Below, piece after piece: positions 26,001 through 35,517 of a stretch of 64,000 bases of DNA. Below the pieces are notes generated by a model. That model ran no database searches. It was not told the DNA's origin and saw nothing but the letters and a program-made list of their open reading frames with translations. The stretch's first letter is position 1; every line of letters begins with the position of its first letter. Made by a program: the position numbers and the translations under genes. The stretch comes from Plumapathes pennacea (Eukaryota; Cnidaria; Anthozoa; Antipatharia; Myriopathidae): positions 4,300,001 to 4,364,000 of the forward strand of contig OZ038472.1 of NCBI GenBank assembly GCA_964036295.1. The letters run 5' to 3'.

Positions 26001-29000
26001 CAGTTCAGACCTGTATCTGTAATGTTTTGCAAACTTTTATCCGATTTGAGTCCGTTTAGAGGTGTTTTAATAGTGGTCCAATTTGTAAAATACACATGTA
26101 AATGTCTATTGAATTGGCCCCTGTTGAAAGCGTGAACGCTTTATGAGGATTTCAAGGAGAACACGAAGGAGAATTTAAATTCTAGACTGTCATACTATTC
26201 AGTTATCTTCTGTGTCACTGTTTCGGCCGGCATTTGTAAAACAAAGTAAATAGATGCTGAATACGGATTGAAAATGGTCTAACAACCGTGCATTGACTCT
26301 GTTGACTGAAGTTGGGTGTGACGAAGGGGTAACGTAAAGATGTCACGTGGGATGCATTCTCCAAATAAGGGTTTCGCAGAATTTCGAAGAAATTGTTGTG
26401 TGTGACTAATAGTGGATAACATGTCTCCGATTTCAGGACATTCCAGCCTTTCCTGTAACAGCTGCGTTCGGTCGAACGTTAAGGTATGATTTGAAACCTC
26501 GTTTTTGGGAACTTGTTACCGAATACACTGATCTGTGAAATCTCTTGATCTCCGGTTTACTCTTCCGCATTATTTACAGTGTCAAAATTATTTGTGTGAC
26601 CATTCATACATAAGTGGTTGACGAGTAAATTTTCATAGCTGTATTGCTTTTATAAGGCCTTTGATTCACAGTTTGCAGAAAGTTACTAAAAATCACAATC
26701 TCAGGTCACAAAGATTTGTTGTCGCTTGTAGGTACCACACTGGTTCTCTGGCCTTTGGTTCACTGATCATTGCCATGGTTCAGTTGATCAGGGCTGGCTT
26801 GGAATACTTGGACCACAAACTGAGAGGTAGGTACCACAGGCTCTCTTCATGGGCAGCTGAATATCCTTGCGGGATGCTTGAGATTGACATGTGATGCCAT
26901 GCGTGTAAATCGCACCACTCTCCGAGAGTTTTCTGATTGATCGATAAGTTGATCGAGATAAATAGCCCAAGAGTGATCAACCTCTATATCCCCTTCAAAC
27001 TCTCATCAAAAAACGTATGATAAGAGTGTGGCGAGTTTGCCACTTGATATTCTACTCAGGTGAAAGCTGATTTAGCTCTCAATTCTCACTACGTCACTCA
27101 TACATTTTCTTGTTAGAAGGCTGGGAGAATCTGTATTTTGATCGTGGGAGTAAAGTAAGCACATGCCATGGACACAATAGCCATTCTGGTTGACTCGCAT
27201 TATATATCTAGGATAAAGGAGGGGAAGGATGGGAAACGTTCAACTGACACGAAATAATTTTTGTCATTTACCACCAGGACCCGGGGAAAAAAGTGAGCTG
27301 ATCAAATACCTCATAAAGTAAGTGTATCTTGCATCACAGCTGCAGCATTTTTCCATAAACCAAAATCAAAGAAAATAAAGCGCCAATCCAGCCCCTTTCA
27401 ATCATCCACAAGCCAAAGTGAATCGCAAGCTGTGCGAGGAAGCGCAGTCACGACTGATTTTTTGCTGTTTTGTTGCCGAGGTCTGGGCGCAAGGCTCTAG
27501 ACCTCGGATTTTTAAACCTGTTCATTTTACATTCTCATTCTACTGTTTTTGTACCCACTTGAACAAAAAGTTTGTACACATTTGGTTTTCTCTTGTTTCC
27601 TTGATGTTGTCGCGGTGTTCACTCATTCTTTCTTTCAACAGGTGCTTGAAATGTTGCTTCTGGTGCCTCGAGAAATTTCTGAAGTTTCTCAACAAAAATG
27701 CGTACATCGAGGTGAGTTTTGTTTAAAAATGATCAACTTCAATCCTTTAGTTTCTCACCATAAATAGATCATACAGTAAGGGGAACTTGATAGCTTGCTC
27801 AGATGAAAGCTGATGGAACTATCAATTCTCATCACTCATACGTTGTCCCCTAAAAGGCTGGGAGAACCTGCATTTTGAGTTTGGGAGTGACTGAGCAGGT
27901 TACGGATGACTGTCAAAAGTATTGTGTGACTACTTTGGTTTTGTTGTGTGACTACTTTGATTTTGCGTTTGCAACGCCTTTGGATTGGTCTAAACAACTT
28001 GGGCAGCATTCTTGACCTCCAATTGTGATATACTCACGCGAGCGAGCAAGTGACGATGGCGTTTTATCAAAGATTTCTAATATCTATATTTATTTCTAGA
28101 TCGCAGTGTATGGAAAGAACTTCTGCGTTTCCGCCAAGAATGCTTTTTTCCTGTTGATGAGGAATGTTGTGAGGTGAGATATTCTGTGGCCCATTGATGG
28201 GTTATATAGCAAGTCAGAGTGACGTCACAAACGAATTATACATACGCACATGCATACATGCGTACGTACGTACATAGTTACATACAAACGCACAAACAAA
28301 CGCACAAAACATACGAAGTTAATACTAGTTATTGTGTGATGTAGTCTCTCATTCTATTAAGTGTGATTTCAGATACGTTGTTAAAATAGATTAGTAGCTG
28401 TGTTTCCGACAGCGCAATTGGGTGTATTGATGACTCTATTTACACTGTCCCTTCTGTGTAGAGTGGTTGTCCTGGACAAGGTAACAGACTTCATATTGTT
28501 TCTCGGACAGCTCGCCATCACTGCCGGCGTAGGTAAGCATACGTCACTTCCTGTGGTTAGCGAAGTTTTGACAGCTAATGGCTACATTGAGTTGGTCTGC
28601 TTGTGTGCTTTCGTTGTTGACCTTCAATCCTGGACAAAAGTATGCGGGACACTCTGCAAAAGTGCTATTTTTTCACCATCACTCCTTGTTCAACGACAAA
28701 AGCGCCCCCCCCCCCCTCCCCCTATACAATGTTGCTTAAAGGGAGTGCACTTTGAGCGCACTCAGTCAACATTGCAGGGGGGGGGGGGGGGAAGAGTGAA
28801 AGTGTCATAAATTTTAGATAAAAGGCAAAGTGTCCCATGACTTTTGACCAGGATTGTTGTTGCCAGCATTGGATGTGCTATGGATGTCTACATATTATTC
28901 ATTTCGGAGTTGTACAAATTTTAATTAGAATAAAATGCACTCGTGTTGTGTCATCACGTGTAATTTTACTTGTGCGATGTGATAATTGATGTCTCATGTG

Positions 29001-30712
29001 TTTTTGATATCAGGTGTTGGAAGTTTCTACTGGTTTGAAAGGCAGAGAAACCTCAACTATTACCTGGCACCAGTCTTCGTAAGTAAAAACTTGCATTGGC
29101 GCTATTTGTATTCCAAGCCGTAGCCACACCATCTAAGTCGGCATACCTATTATTCTAAAGTGGATGTGTCAGTTTGGGCTACGTTCAGACTACAGTGAAC
29201 TCTCTCTAAGGCCGGTACCCTCGAAACTAGCGTTTAGTGTCCGCTTTAGAGAAGTGTCCGGCTTAGAGAGAGTTTAATTACAGAGAAACAAGTGAAAATT
29301 GGCAAGGACCAAATCTGCATGCTGTCCGCCCTAAAGAGGTGTCCGCTTTGGAGAGAGTTGACTGTATACCAGGTAGATTTCTGTGGCGTCGCGAAAACAT
29401 TCCGGATAGGCCTTCAGTTTACATCTGGTACCCTGTTTTTGGAGCGATTTTGAAATTGAACGCTGTTTCTCTGCTCCGCTTCTGAAAGTGGTACGTCCCG
29501 TATCGGATAGGTTTTCAGGGCATTTCAACCGCATTCACTGATTATGCCTCGTACTGTGCCGTGAAAGTGTTTCGGGCAAAGCCACTCCGGTCCGGTTTAT
29601 TCGTGTTTACACTGTACCGGATACCGCATTCCGTAACGGCCCAACATCATATCCTGTATAGTGTAAACGTAGACTTAGAACGGAATTACAAATTCAAGAC
29701 GTATGTACGTTTTGGCGTGTGGCTGTTGAATTAATTCTGTTTACCACGGGTTACTTTTTCATTGCTCGCCGCGTGTGCCTTGTTTGACGTACGTAACACA
29801 CTCAGCTTAAGTCACGCACCTGACTTTGTTACTGATGGTCTCCTTTTATGTTGCAGATCATTGTGATTGGAACCTACATGATCTCTGCTGCGTTCTTCAG
29901 TGTCTACAACATGGCCATCGACACAATCTTCCTCTGCTTCCGTAAGTATTTATAACATCTAAATTTGTTTCGTGCGAATGCTTTCTTGAGTCCATGGCCT
30001 TCTTCGTGCACAGGTGGACACTATTTTATAATCTAAAACCCTGTTAACGTGCGAAGCACAACAAACCTTTCTCTGACATAGCCGCCGCAACTGCTCATTA
30101 TTTTTTTATTATTTTTTTATTTTTTTATTTTTATTTTTTATTTTTTATTTTTTGTTTCCACACGCAGTAAAATTACTACATTAATATATACATATACGTA
30201 TTGATATTTTTTCTTTGTATTATTGTGTGGTGAGGGAGCTCAAAAAAGAAGCCGGAGGCTTATATCATTTGAGCTTCCTCTAAAATTACTGGGATATATT
30301 ATATAGAGCGGTGCAGAAGTGCAGTTCAGAAATTAAAGATATATATAAGTGCAAGTGGAGTGCAAGTATACACAGAAATACAGTTAAAGCAAAAAAAGTT
30401 ACATTGTAGTAGAGAAAAAGGCTTATTAGCCAATCAGAAGAAAGGAACGCATTTTTGATGCAACTACGTCTCAGTAGACACATGTAGCCAATGCGGACCA
30501 TATTTTTTCCTGAGCTATAGAAACAACAGAGTACGCGGTATCTGTCTTTGCGTCCCGTTTTGTAATTTCTGTGTTTTAATTTTGATTTTTTTATCCAAAC
30601 AGTGGAAGACTTGGAACGCAATGACGGCTCAGAGGCTAAGCCGTACTACATGTCCAAATCTCTGAAAAAGATTTTGGGCAAAAAGAACAAGAAGTCGTCT
30701 GACAGCGACTAA
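11061..30712 (+). CDS. SLC44A2-like: Choline transporter-like protein (SLC44 family), 28 exons
   Basis: Coding exons: 11061-11139, 13486-13534, 13650-13723, 13911-13961, 14193-14223, 15421-15520, 18417-18524, 18721-18781, 19402-19513, 19953-19995, 20512-20552, 20853-20903, 21263-21324, 21733-21858, 22512-22611, 23436-23528, 23827-23905, 24527-24591, 25113-25242, 26437-26483, 26732-26826, 27278-27317, 27642-27711, 28100-28173, 28462-28532, 29014-29078, 29857-29941, 30603-30712. They join in frame to 703 aa, close to vertebrate SLC44A2/A4 (about 700-710). Diagnostic motifs: [12 protein letters not shown] near the N-terminus, [61 protein letters not shown]. About ten hydrophobic segments and N-glycosylation sites in the first large loop fit a plasma or organelle membrane transporter. 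The MGCC start could be acylated (inference). Intron 16 is U12-like; the intron 15 donor GTTCGC is weak. Confidence 0.96.
11994..12166. mobile_element. Short MITE rich in CGCTTGCGCTTGCG
   Basis: The near-inverted ends GGCTGGTTCACACGGTAAAG and CTTTACTTGAGTGAACCAG, with TAA at both edges, enclose repeated AAGCGCAA / TTGCGCTTGC blocks in both orientations. Intron 1 of the SLC44 gene. Confidence 0.7.
12302..12506. mobile_element. 205-bp MITE with a perfect inverted repeat of about 35 bp
   Basis: The left end starts AGGCCAATTCACACTGGACG and the right end is its exact complement, continuing inward through CGTCGCGACACACT. Both sides carry TAA (12299-12301 and 12507-12509), consistent with Harbinger-type insertion. 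The near-identity of the ends suggests a fairly recent insertion. Intron 1. Confidence 0.9.
12513..13310. mobile_element. Nested elements: TA-flanked CAGTCAA MITE inside another repeat
   Basis: An element starting CAGTCAAACCTATATTAAG at 12562 and ending CTTAATAGAGGTTTAACTG at 13013 has TA at each edge, as in Tc1/mariner. Its interior repeats GCTTAATAGAGGT phrases. It interrupts an older repeat built of GCCCAGTTCA, TTTGCATTGAGTTC and GCATGAAAAGAGC blocks in both orientations, which resumes right of 13014. Confidence 0.7.
14930..15060. repeat. Second copy of the 598-790 dispersed repeat
   Basis: Shares GTCTGCGTTC, AATTGGCC, GTCA.CTGTCACATGACTGA and the GTGTTGCTGC..CGCAGCAA block with 598-790. 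Single copy here, without the 62-bp duplication. Intron 5 of the SLC44 gene. Confidence 0.6.
15556..15842. mobile_element. CAGTCAA-family MITE fragment, interrupted on the right
   Basis: Starts TACAGTCAAACTCCTGTTAA and contains GCTTAACAGGGGTT and, near 15820, GGCCGCTTAATAGGGTT, hallmarks of the CAGTCAA family. The 2.04-kb element at 15843 is inserted at its right edge. Confidence 0.5.
15843..17886. mobile_element. 2.04-kb DNA transposon with subterminal repeats
   Basis: Inverted ends GGGTCATTCCACAGTATTT (15843-15861) and its complement (ending 17886), with AACA on both sides as a possible target duplication. Eight copies of GTTGCGGAGA(A/G)GACATTT are spread inside: direct near both ends (15868, 16035, 16231, 16246, 17526) and inverted at 17341, 17360 and 17691. 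Such motifs usually bind the transposase. The only coding trace is the relic frame at 16848-17167. Superfamily not assigned. Intron 6 of the SLC44 gene. Confidence 0.85.
16848..17167 (-). pseudogene. Relic ORF inside the 2.04-kb transposon
   Basis: About 105 codons are open on the minus strand with codon use that looks protein-coding, including [20 protein letters not shown] and [20 protein letters not shown]. No complete catalytic domain is visible and no second coding block was found, so it is probably the C-terminal remnant of a transposon-encoded protein. The family is not recognised. Confidence 0.5.
22017..22191. mobile_element. TA-flanked CAGTCAA-family MITE
   Basis: Ends CAGTCAAATACTCCCTCT and CGAGTTGACTG with TA at the right edge; the interior repeats GTCCGTCTTAGAGAGA-type phrases in both orientations. 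Intron 14 of the SLC44 gene. Related to 29193-29364. Confidence 0.7.
23000..23259 (-). mobile_element. tRNA-derived SINE (minus strand)
   Basis: A tRNA-like head (23188-23259), a unique body and an A/T-rich AATAAA-type tail (plus-strand ATAAAATAAAAAATAAAT near 23000) are in the order expected of a SINE. It lies in intron 15 of the SLC44 gene. No clear target duplication was identified. Confidence 0.6.
23188..23259 (-). pseudogene. tRNA-Ser(UGA)-like sequence, not a functional tRNA
   Basis: On the minus strand, TGGCCGAGTGGTTA (A box), an anticodon stem CCGGA/TCCGG around a CTTGAAA loop (anticodon UGA) and GGTTCAAGTCC (B box) are intact. The acceptor stem does not pair and the long variable arm of a serine tRNA is missing, so this is a SINE head or tRNA pseudogene. 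Confidence 0.75.
23529..23826 (+). other. U12-type (minor spliceosome) intron 16 of the SLC44 gene
   Basis: The donor reads GTATCCTTT, the exact U12 5' splice-site consensus. TTCCTTGAC at 23804-23812 matches the U12 branch-site consensus (TTCCTTRAC), with its A 16 nt before the exon. The terminal AG is at 23825-23826. Using these sites joins V-L-V to F-L-V in frame (phase 2). Confidence 0.85.
25438..25618. repeat. Large palindrome (hairpin) with arms of about 85 bp
   Basis: Left arm (AAATTTCCACTGGTTTGCCG...) and right arm (...CGGCAAACCAGTGGAAATTT) are nearly perfect complements around CGGCGAAGCGCC near 25528. A further copy of the GTGGTAAATAAGAGTCC arm segment lies at about 25322-25340. In intron 19 of the SLC44 gene. 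Probably a fold-back MITE. Confidence 0.9.
25628..26170 (+). repeat. Degenerate tandem repeat of about 112 bp, interrupted by a MITE
   Basis: Units begin near 25628, 25741 and 25851 (TACTACA.T.TTATGAG..TTGTACCTGTTGA) and a last part follows at 26122, right of the MITE at 25890-26121. Part of the unit (GAGAAAACTGTGGGTGAAAA, GATGTGTGA) resembles the end of exon 19 and its donor (AAGAAAACCGTGAGTAAAAA, GATGTGTGA). Confidence 0.6.
25890..26121. mobile_element. MITE with GGGGCCAATTCAATA ends
   Basis: Ends GGGGCCAATTCAATAAGACA and TGTCTATTGAATTGGCCCC are inverted; the inverted segment continues inward through GTGTATTTTACAA. A degraded relative lies at about 56806-56965. Intron 19 of the SLC44 gene, inserted into a tandem repeat. 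Confidence 0.85.
27050..27160 (-). repeat. CCCTTTCACT-family MITE fragment
   Basis: Contains GCTGATTTAGCTCTCAATTCTC, then ACTCATACATTTTCTT and GGCTGGGAGAATCTG, the reverse-oriented interior of the family. Intron 21 of the SLC44 gene. Confidence 0.55.
27770..27893 (-). repeat. CCCTTTCACT-family MITE fragment
   Basis: Contains CTTGATAGCTTGCTCAGATG, ATCAATTCTCATCACTCATA and GGGAGAACCTGCATTTTGAG then GGGAGTGA. Intron 23 of the SLC44 gene. Confidence 0.6.
29193..29364. mobile_element. TA-flanked CAGTCAA-family MITE
   Basis: Ends CAGTGAACTCTCTCTAAG and CTTTGGAGAGAGTTGACTG, with TA at both edges; interior GTCCGCTTTAGAGAAGTGTC phrases repeat in both orientations. Intron 26 of the SLC44 gene. Confidence 0.8.
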
Positions 30713-30919
30713 GTGTTAGTATGGGTGAAAATCCCAAGGCCCTTTGTAAGTGTAGGAATTTTAGTTTTGAAGAGGTTCGTACAGTTAGCTGGGTAGTACT
30801 TCTATAGAGCGCCGATAACACTAAAATGTTGTAGAAGGGGCCGTAATTTTGTCAGTGACAACAGTGACAGGCTGGTTATTTTCTTTCCACAGTACTTAAA
30901 TTTCAAGAGTTAACGTTGA

Positions 30920-31123
30920 CCCTTTCACTCCCAAGTTCAAAGTGCAGATTCTCCAAACCATTCGAGAAGAAAATGTGCGAGAGATGTGTGGAGAATGATT
31001 ACTTCAATCAGCTGTCACATTAGCAAGCTATCAAATACCAAATTCTCCATACTGTAATGATGTATGTTTGGTGAGAAATTGAAGGAGAAAATTGAAGTTG
31101 ATCACTCTTGGGAGTGAAAGGGT
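30920..31123 (+). mobile_element. CCCTTTCACT-family MITE, nearly full length
   Basis: Ends CCCTTTCACTCCCAA and TTGGGAGTGAAAGGG, same orientation as the 5088 copy, about 200 bp after the SLC44 stop codon. Confidence 0.8.
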
Positions 31124-31150
31124 TATCTTTATACTCTTGTGTTTACCCTG

Positions 31151-31452
31151 TATATAGAGGATATTACACGGCGGCTCGAAGATATGAATTTTATTTTCGA
31201 GTGGTAAAATATTGTTTTTACCACGAGAAAATAAAATCCATATCTTCAAGCCGCTGTGCAATTTTCCTTTTATTATATTAGACACGAGTGTTTTACGAGA
31301 AATTGCACAAACAACCGTGCATAAGCGGGAAATGACGCAAACGATATCCTCACTAGTGAGGATATGGAAAATGCGCCACTCGGGTCCTGGATGTAGTTTC
31401 GTATGGATTTTACGCACGGTATTTTTTCTAGTAAAACACTCGTGTCTATATA
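31151..31452. mobile_element. Nested-palindrome MITE, copy 1
   Basis: Terminal TATATAGA / TCTATATA. Inside, a hairpin pairs GATATGAATTTTATTTTCG with the complement near 31220-31245, and ATATCCTCACTAGTGAGGATAT is a perfect palindrome at about 31347. The copy at 62229-62567 shares nearly the whole sequence. Confidence 0.8.
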
Positions 31453-33358
31453 ATATTATATATTATATTATAACTTGAGAAATTAGACTTTTGATTCCAC
31501 CTCAACTAATATACCTCTCACGCGGCAGAGAAGTACCGCTTTGAACGACTTTGTACTGATAGGAGTTACTTGGCGTAATGTTTTCATTTCTGTGTCAACC
31601 AAACGGCTGGTACCGTAGGCAGATTTATTGCAGACATTTTGGGATAGCAAAGCTGTTACCAAACATATATTTTAGCATTCGATCAAGCTCCCTAATTCAC
31701 CCATAACCCTTTGAGTGCCATGCCTCTGTGTGAGGATTGAAACTTTTGGATGCCAGAAAACAAAATATTAGATTGCACAACGTGAACACTGCTACTACAA
31801 TGTTCTGGTTTAGTGGCCACAATTTGTTCGAAAGGCCAGTATGGTTTGAATCAAATCTTTCTTCGGCATCAGAAGGGTGAATGAGTGTCTTTTTAGTGAG
31901 TTTTACACATAGGGGAACCCCAAACAGGCCACTTTCACAGTCATGCGCAGTAACAAATAGTGCCGACTTTAAAGAGACCCTCTTACCGTAGATGCTTTGC
32001 GAGCCCAGTGACTGACGGCGGCCATTTTCGTATGATACGAAAATGGCGGATTCTCGTGTTTTTCTACGTTTTATCGCGAAAAAGATCAGCACAAACTCAG
32101 AAAGTGTATTGAATACGGCAAGAAGTGGCAGTCAGATCGATCAGTCATAAAGTGGGTCTCTTTGAGTTTGCTTCTGTCAAGTCTGCTGAGTTTGGTTTTG
32201 TTGCTACATAATTGCATTATGACCAAAGAAGCAGTTGTCTACTCTGCCCTCCAGGTTTATCGTCAGGTTTCCCGCCAAAATATCTCGGCCTCGCGAACTG
32301 CGCATGATTGTAAAAGCTCTGGCGAGTTTCGGAACGCCGAACTTTTAGGCGTTTTAGGTATAGACAAAGTTGTCTAGCAATTTGCATTTTAAGTTATACT
32401 CAACACTCACATTTTAGCGTTTATAATGTACAGGCCCGTATCATTTTATCTTTTGTTCTGAATCTTGACTGACAGAGGAAGAACATTTGAACGCACGCAC
32501 TTAGATTGATAGATTGATCGCTTGAATTTCCCCTTGTCATCACCTTGATCCCAAGCCTGTGTGAATTGGTTTGCCTGGCAGATCTCTGCCAAGTAAGGCA
32601 AATTGGGGAACAAGTTTTAGCTTCGGATTGTCGTTGTGATTGACACTGTAATTACTTGGGGAGTTGACCCTTTCGCTCTGGTGTGAGACTGAGGGAAAAT
32701 TGAAGCTCGTCACACTCAGAAGTGAAACAGTTAATGAAAAACCGCTTTGAGTATGTTATGTTACTAATTTATTTACCCGTTGTGTGCTTTAACGTATAAG
32801 AAGCCAAAGTGCTTTTAAAAGTGTGTGTGTTGTAGAGGCACACGATGCAAATATCATTAAAACGTTCGCTTGTGTTTTCTGGTCATGTGACATGAGTAAA
32901 GCCTGCTCTTTATGAGCAAAATGCGAGTTCGTGAAAAACACAAGGAAAAGAAAATATTTTGATTATTTCCTAATTTCACTGTGAAATAAGGACTCTTGTG
33001 TTTGTGTATACGTCGCTCGTGAAAACCAGAATTGGTGCGTTTTCAAAATCCTCCGTTTTCGAAGTTATCCCTTGCTTTTATTTGGAAACGCTTCCGTTTT
33101 CGACCAGTATCCGTTTTTAGTGTGGACGGAAGAAAAAGACGCATTAGAAGGTATCCCACTCACAAATGACCTTAAGCCCCTTAAGTTAGTGTGCACGTTG
33201 CATAAGGACAGAACTGGCCCGCGATGCGTGTGCCTTCGTAGAGTCAGCGGCAAAAACCTTAGTTGGTACCCAGGCTCCCCGACACAACGACGCTTTGCCT
33301 TAGTAGCCGCGCCAGCCAAAACAACGCCTTCCAGGCGCGGCTGCTTAAGCAAACAAAG
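31453..33358. other. Intergenic, no exon supported
   Basis: A short inverted repeat (GCCATTTTCGTATGATACGAAAATGGC, shown here only by its position 32021-32047) sits in a CpG-bearing stretch. Near 33040-33130 are CGTTTTCGAAG / TTTGGAAACGCTTCCGTTTT phrases that look like another dispersed element. No gene recognised. Confidence 0.4.
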
Positions 33359-33486
33359 ATGGCGGTCGGTTTGGTGGCCGTTTCTGATTTATGGTATCAA
33401 AGCGAGCAGGATTGCGGAGTAGCGGCATGGAGTTAAGCATTGTTAGCTTGTTCAGTTGGAGCTGGAGACGTACCGGCCTTGCAAAG
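33359..33486 (+). pseudogene. Broken ankyrin-like first exon
   Basis: ATG in a strong context (AAAGATGGCGG) opens 25 codons and then meets TAA at 33434-33436. The same frame continues after that stop with ALLACSVGAGDVPALQR, resembling the start of an ankyrin repeat, and ends at a donor-like AAAG|GTATTT at 33487. I infer a first exon broken by one nonsense change, or a retained duplicate. Downstream exons were not found. Confidence 0.35.
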
Positions 33487-33896
33487 GTATTTAAAGACGC
33501 TATATGTTTTTAGATCCCAGAATTATTACCATCTGTATTCGTCATCGGTTAGCTTGATTCACCAAACATTTAGTGGGTACTGGAGCATCAAGCGCGATCG
33601 AGAATCACAATCCAATAAAATCTTTAATCTTACCAAATGCCAGCATGCATTTTTTGGCACAAGAACTGGGTTCTTAACACGCGGTCAACACGCGACAGTC
33701 AAAGACGCGGGCGACACGCATATTTAATGAGCATTGTTTTTTATAGCGTCTGATTAGTGATTATGTGAACTTCAAAACGGCCTAACTTCCTCCCAAATCA
33801 AAGCAAAATTGATAGGAAATACTTTAAAGTACACAATCCTTGCCTGGCTAGCCTTAACGCTGCTTAAATAAAGAGGAATTTCAAGCGGCTTTCTAT

Positions 33897-34002
33897 AATA
33901 CCCTGCCACTTCTGACCACTATTGTTTATGTGCCTCGTTCTACAAAAGAATATATTAATATAACAAAAGAATATATCAAAATTCCTGGAGTGGCAGGGTA
34001 TT
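33897..34002. repeat. Short inverted-repeat element
   Basis: AATACCCTGCCACT at the left is complementary to AGTGGCAGGGTATT at the right, 106 bp overall, with AAAGAATATAT repeated inside. Probably a very small MITE. Confidence 0.6.
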
Positions 34003-34259
34003 CTGAGCTCTTCCGTGTTTATACCTTGAAGCTAGATTTTGTTGATATTTCTAAAACAGGACGTAAAACATTTAGCCCTATCTGTGGGGGTTGAATTGGA
34101 GTGGGATGGTGCCAAAAATTATCCATAATTGTACAGTAGTTGTGGTCGGAAATCTGTTTCTTACCTTCCCCTTCTATATTATTTACTAACAGTGTCCAAG
34201 CTGAAAATTGCTGAAACAGACTAAAATTGGATTCATGGACAGTCAAAGGACTGATGAAT

Positions 34260-34773
34260 ACACCAGGTAAGTAGCTTCTTGGTTGGGAATGGTGTAGGCT
34301 TCTGTCCAGTTGGTGAAGTAGTCACTGACAACCATGATGTATTTGTTGCCAGTCTTAGAGGTTGGTAGGAGATCCAATATATCTACAGCAATGTACTCCA
34401 AAGGATATTCTGTGTGGCTACTGACCAGAGGTGCCTTGGCAGCCCTTTGGATTGGTTTCTTAGCCTCACACTTGGGACACTGTTGGCATCAACTTTCGAC
34501 ATCTGTTTGAAGGTCTGGCCTGAAGAATAATTTTATTGTTTATTGTTCCTGCACTTTGGCAACTGTCTTCAAAATACCCAGGTGACCAGTCCACATGTCA
34601 TGCAGTGACTTCAGGACTTTGGCACCACCAGCTATGAGCCTTACAAATGCTGTGTTGTCTGGATCACTTCTCCTTACCACTTCTCCTTTCCTCATTGAAA
34701 CTTCTTGGTCCACGGATTTGCCACAATGAAAGAATCCAGCCAGGTACCTTGAACCAGTACTATTACTGGACAA
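34260..34773 (-). pseudogene. Gypsy-type retrotransposon integrase relic
   Basis: The minus strand shows an H2C2 zinc-binding part (LHDMWTGHLGILKTVAKV, then CQQCPKCEAKK in a shifted frame) followed by the start of an integrase core (EYIAVDILDLLPTSKTGNKY, then SDYFTNWTEAY), the order seen in Ty3/Gypsy integrases. The frame is broken between the two parts and the rest of the core is missing, so it is a dead fragment. Confidence 0.75.
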
Positions 34774-34780
34774 TCTTGCA

Positions 34781-35150
34781 AGTTTTTTTTGGCACGTGTG
34801 AAGTGTGGAGCCACACAGGTTTCCTCTGGGTACTACACCTTAGCGTACACTTATACAAAAAAAAAAATGTTATTATAATATTAATATAACTTATCAGTAA
34901 AATAATGTACACTGAATTTACTAAAAAAAAAAAAAAAGAATCGTGAGAACTTCCTGCTCCACGGGTTTGCCATGCTTAAAGAAGCCTTCTGGGTACCACA
35001 CCTTAGCATGCAGTTACACAAAAAATATGTTATTATAATATAGCTAGTCAGTGAAATAAGATGTACACTGAATTTACTAAAAATAGACCTCATTGAAACT
35101 TCTTGCTCCATGGCCGGTTTTCCATTGCTGAAAGAAGCCACCAAGTACCA
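34781..35150 (-). repeat. Repeated segment within the retroelement relic
   Basis: The block ACTTCTTG(C/G)TCCA..G..TTGCCA and a following TATTATAATAT..TGTACACTGAATTTACTAAAA stretch recur with a spacing of roughly 145-255 bp (near 34697, 34950 and 35095), between the integrase and gag relics. This looks like local duplication of a gag-proximal piece. Confidence 0.55.
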
Positions 35151-35517
35151 CTTGTGCCTTGATGGAGTTGTCTGTCCAGCCGTTTAGCTTTGCGACAATG
35201 TCAAACTGGGCCTGATAGTCCTCCCAGGAGCCTTTCCCATCAAATGTAGATAGACGAACGAGGGGTTTTCTGCCGTAAATCTGCTGTGGCGGGGGCTCTC
35301 TGTTCTTTTTCAAGACAAGCTTGTTGATTTTGTCTAATGCACAGAGGAGTTCATCAGTTTCTTCTTCGGCAGGAACCACCAGGCGTTCTTTTGTTGTTGT
35401 TGTTATTGGGAGACTGGGGACGAGTTTACTTTCATGGCACGTTGGATGAAAGTAAATGTTCTGGGTTTCCATGTGCTCCTTCTCCAGTGAGTGAACTCTC
35501 GATTGCATTGTTTCCAC
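35077..35517 (-). pseudogene. Retrotransposon Gag-like fragment
   Basis: A 146-codon minus-strand frame contains FDGKGSWEDYQAQFDIVAKL followed by NGWTDNSIKAQ, a pattern typical of Ty3/Gypsy Gag in invertebrates. Protease and reverse transcriptase are absent between this and the integrase relic, and no LTR was recognised. Confidence 0.65.

Noticed and set aside
32021..32047. Perfect inverted repeat as an operator or promoter
   Set aside because: A short palindrome alone, with no adjacent gene start, does not support a regulatory call.
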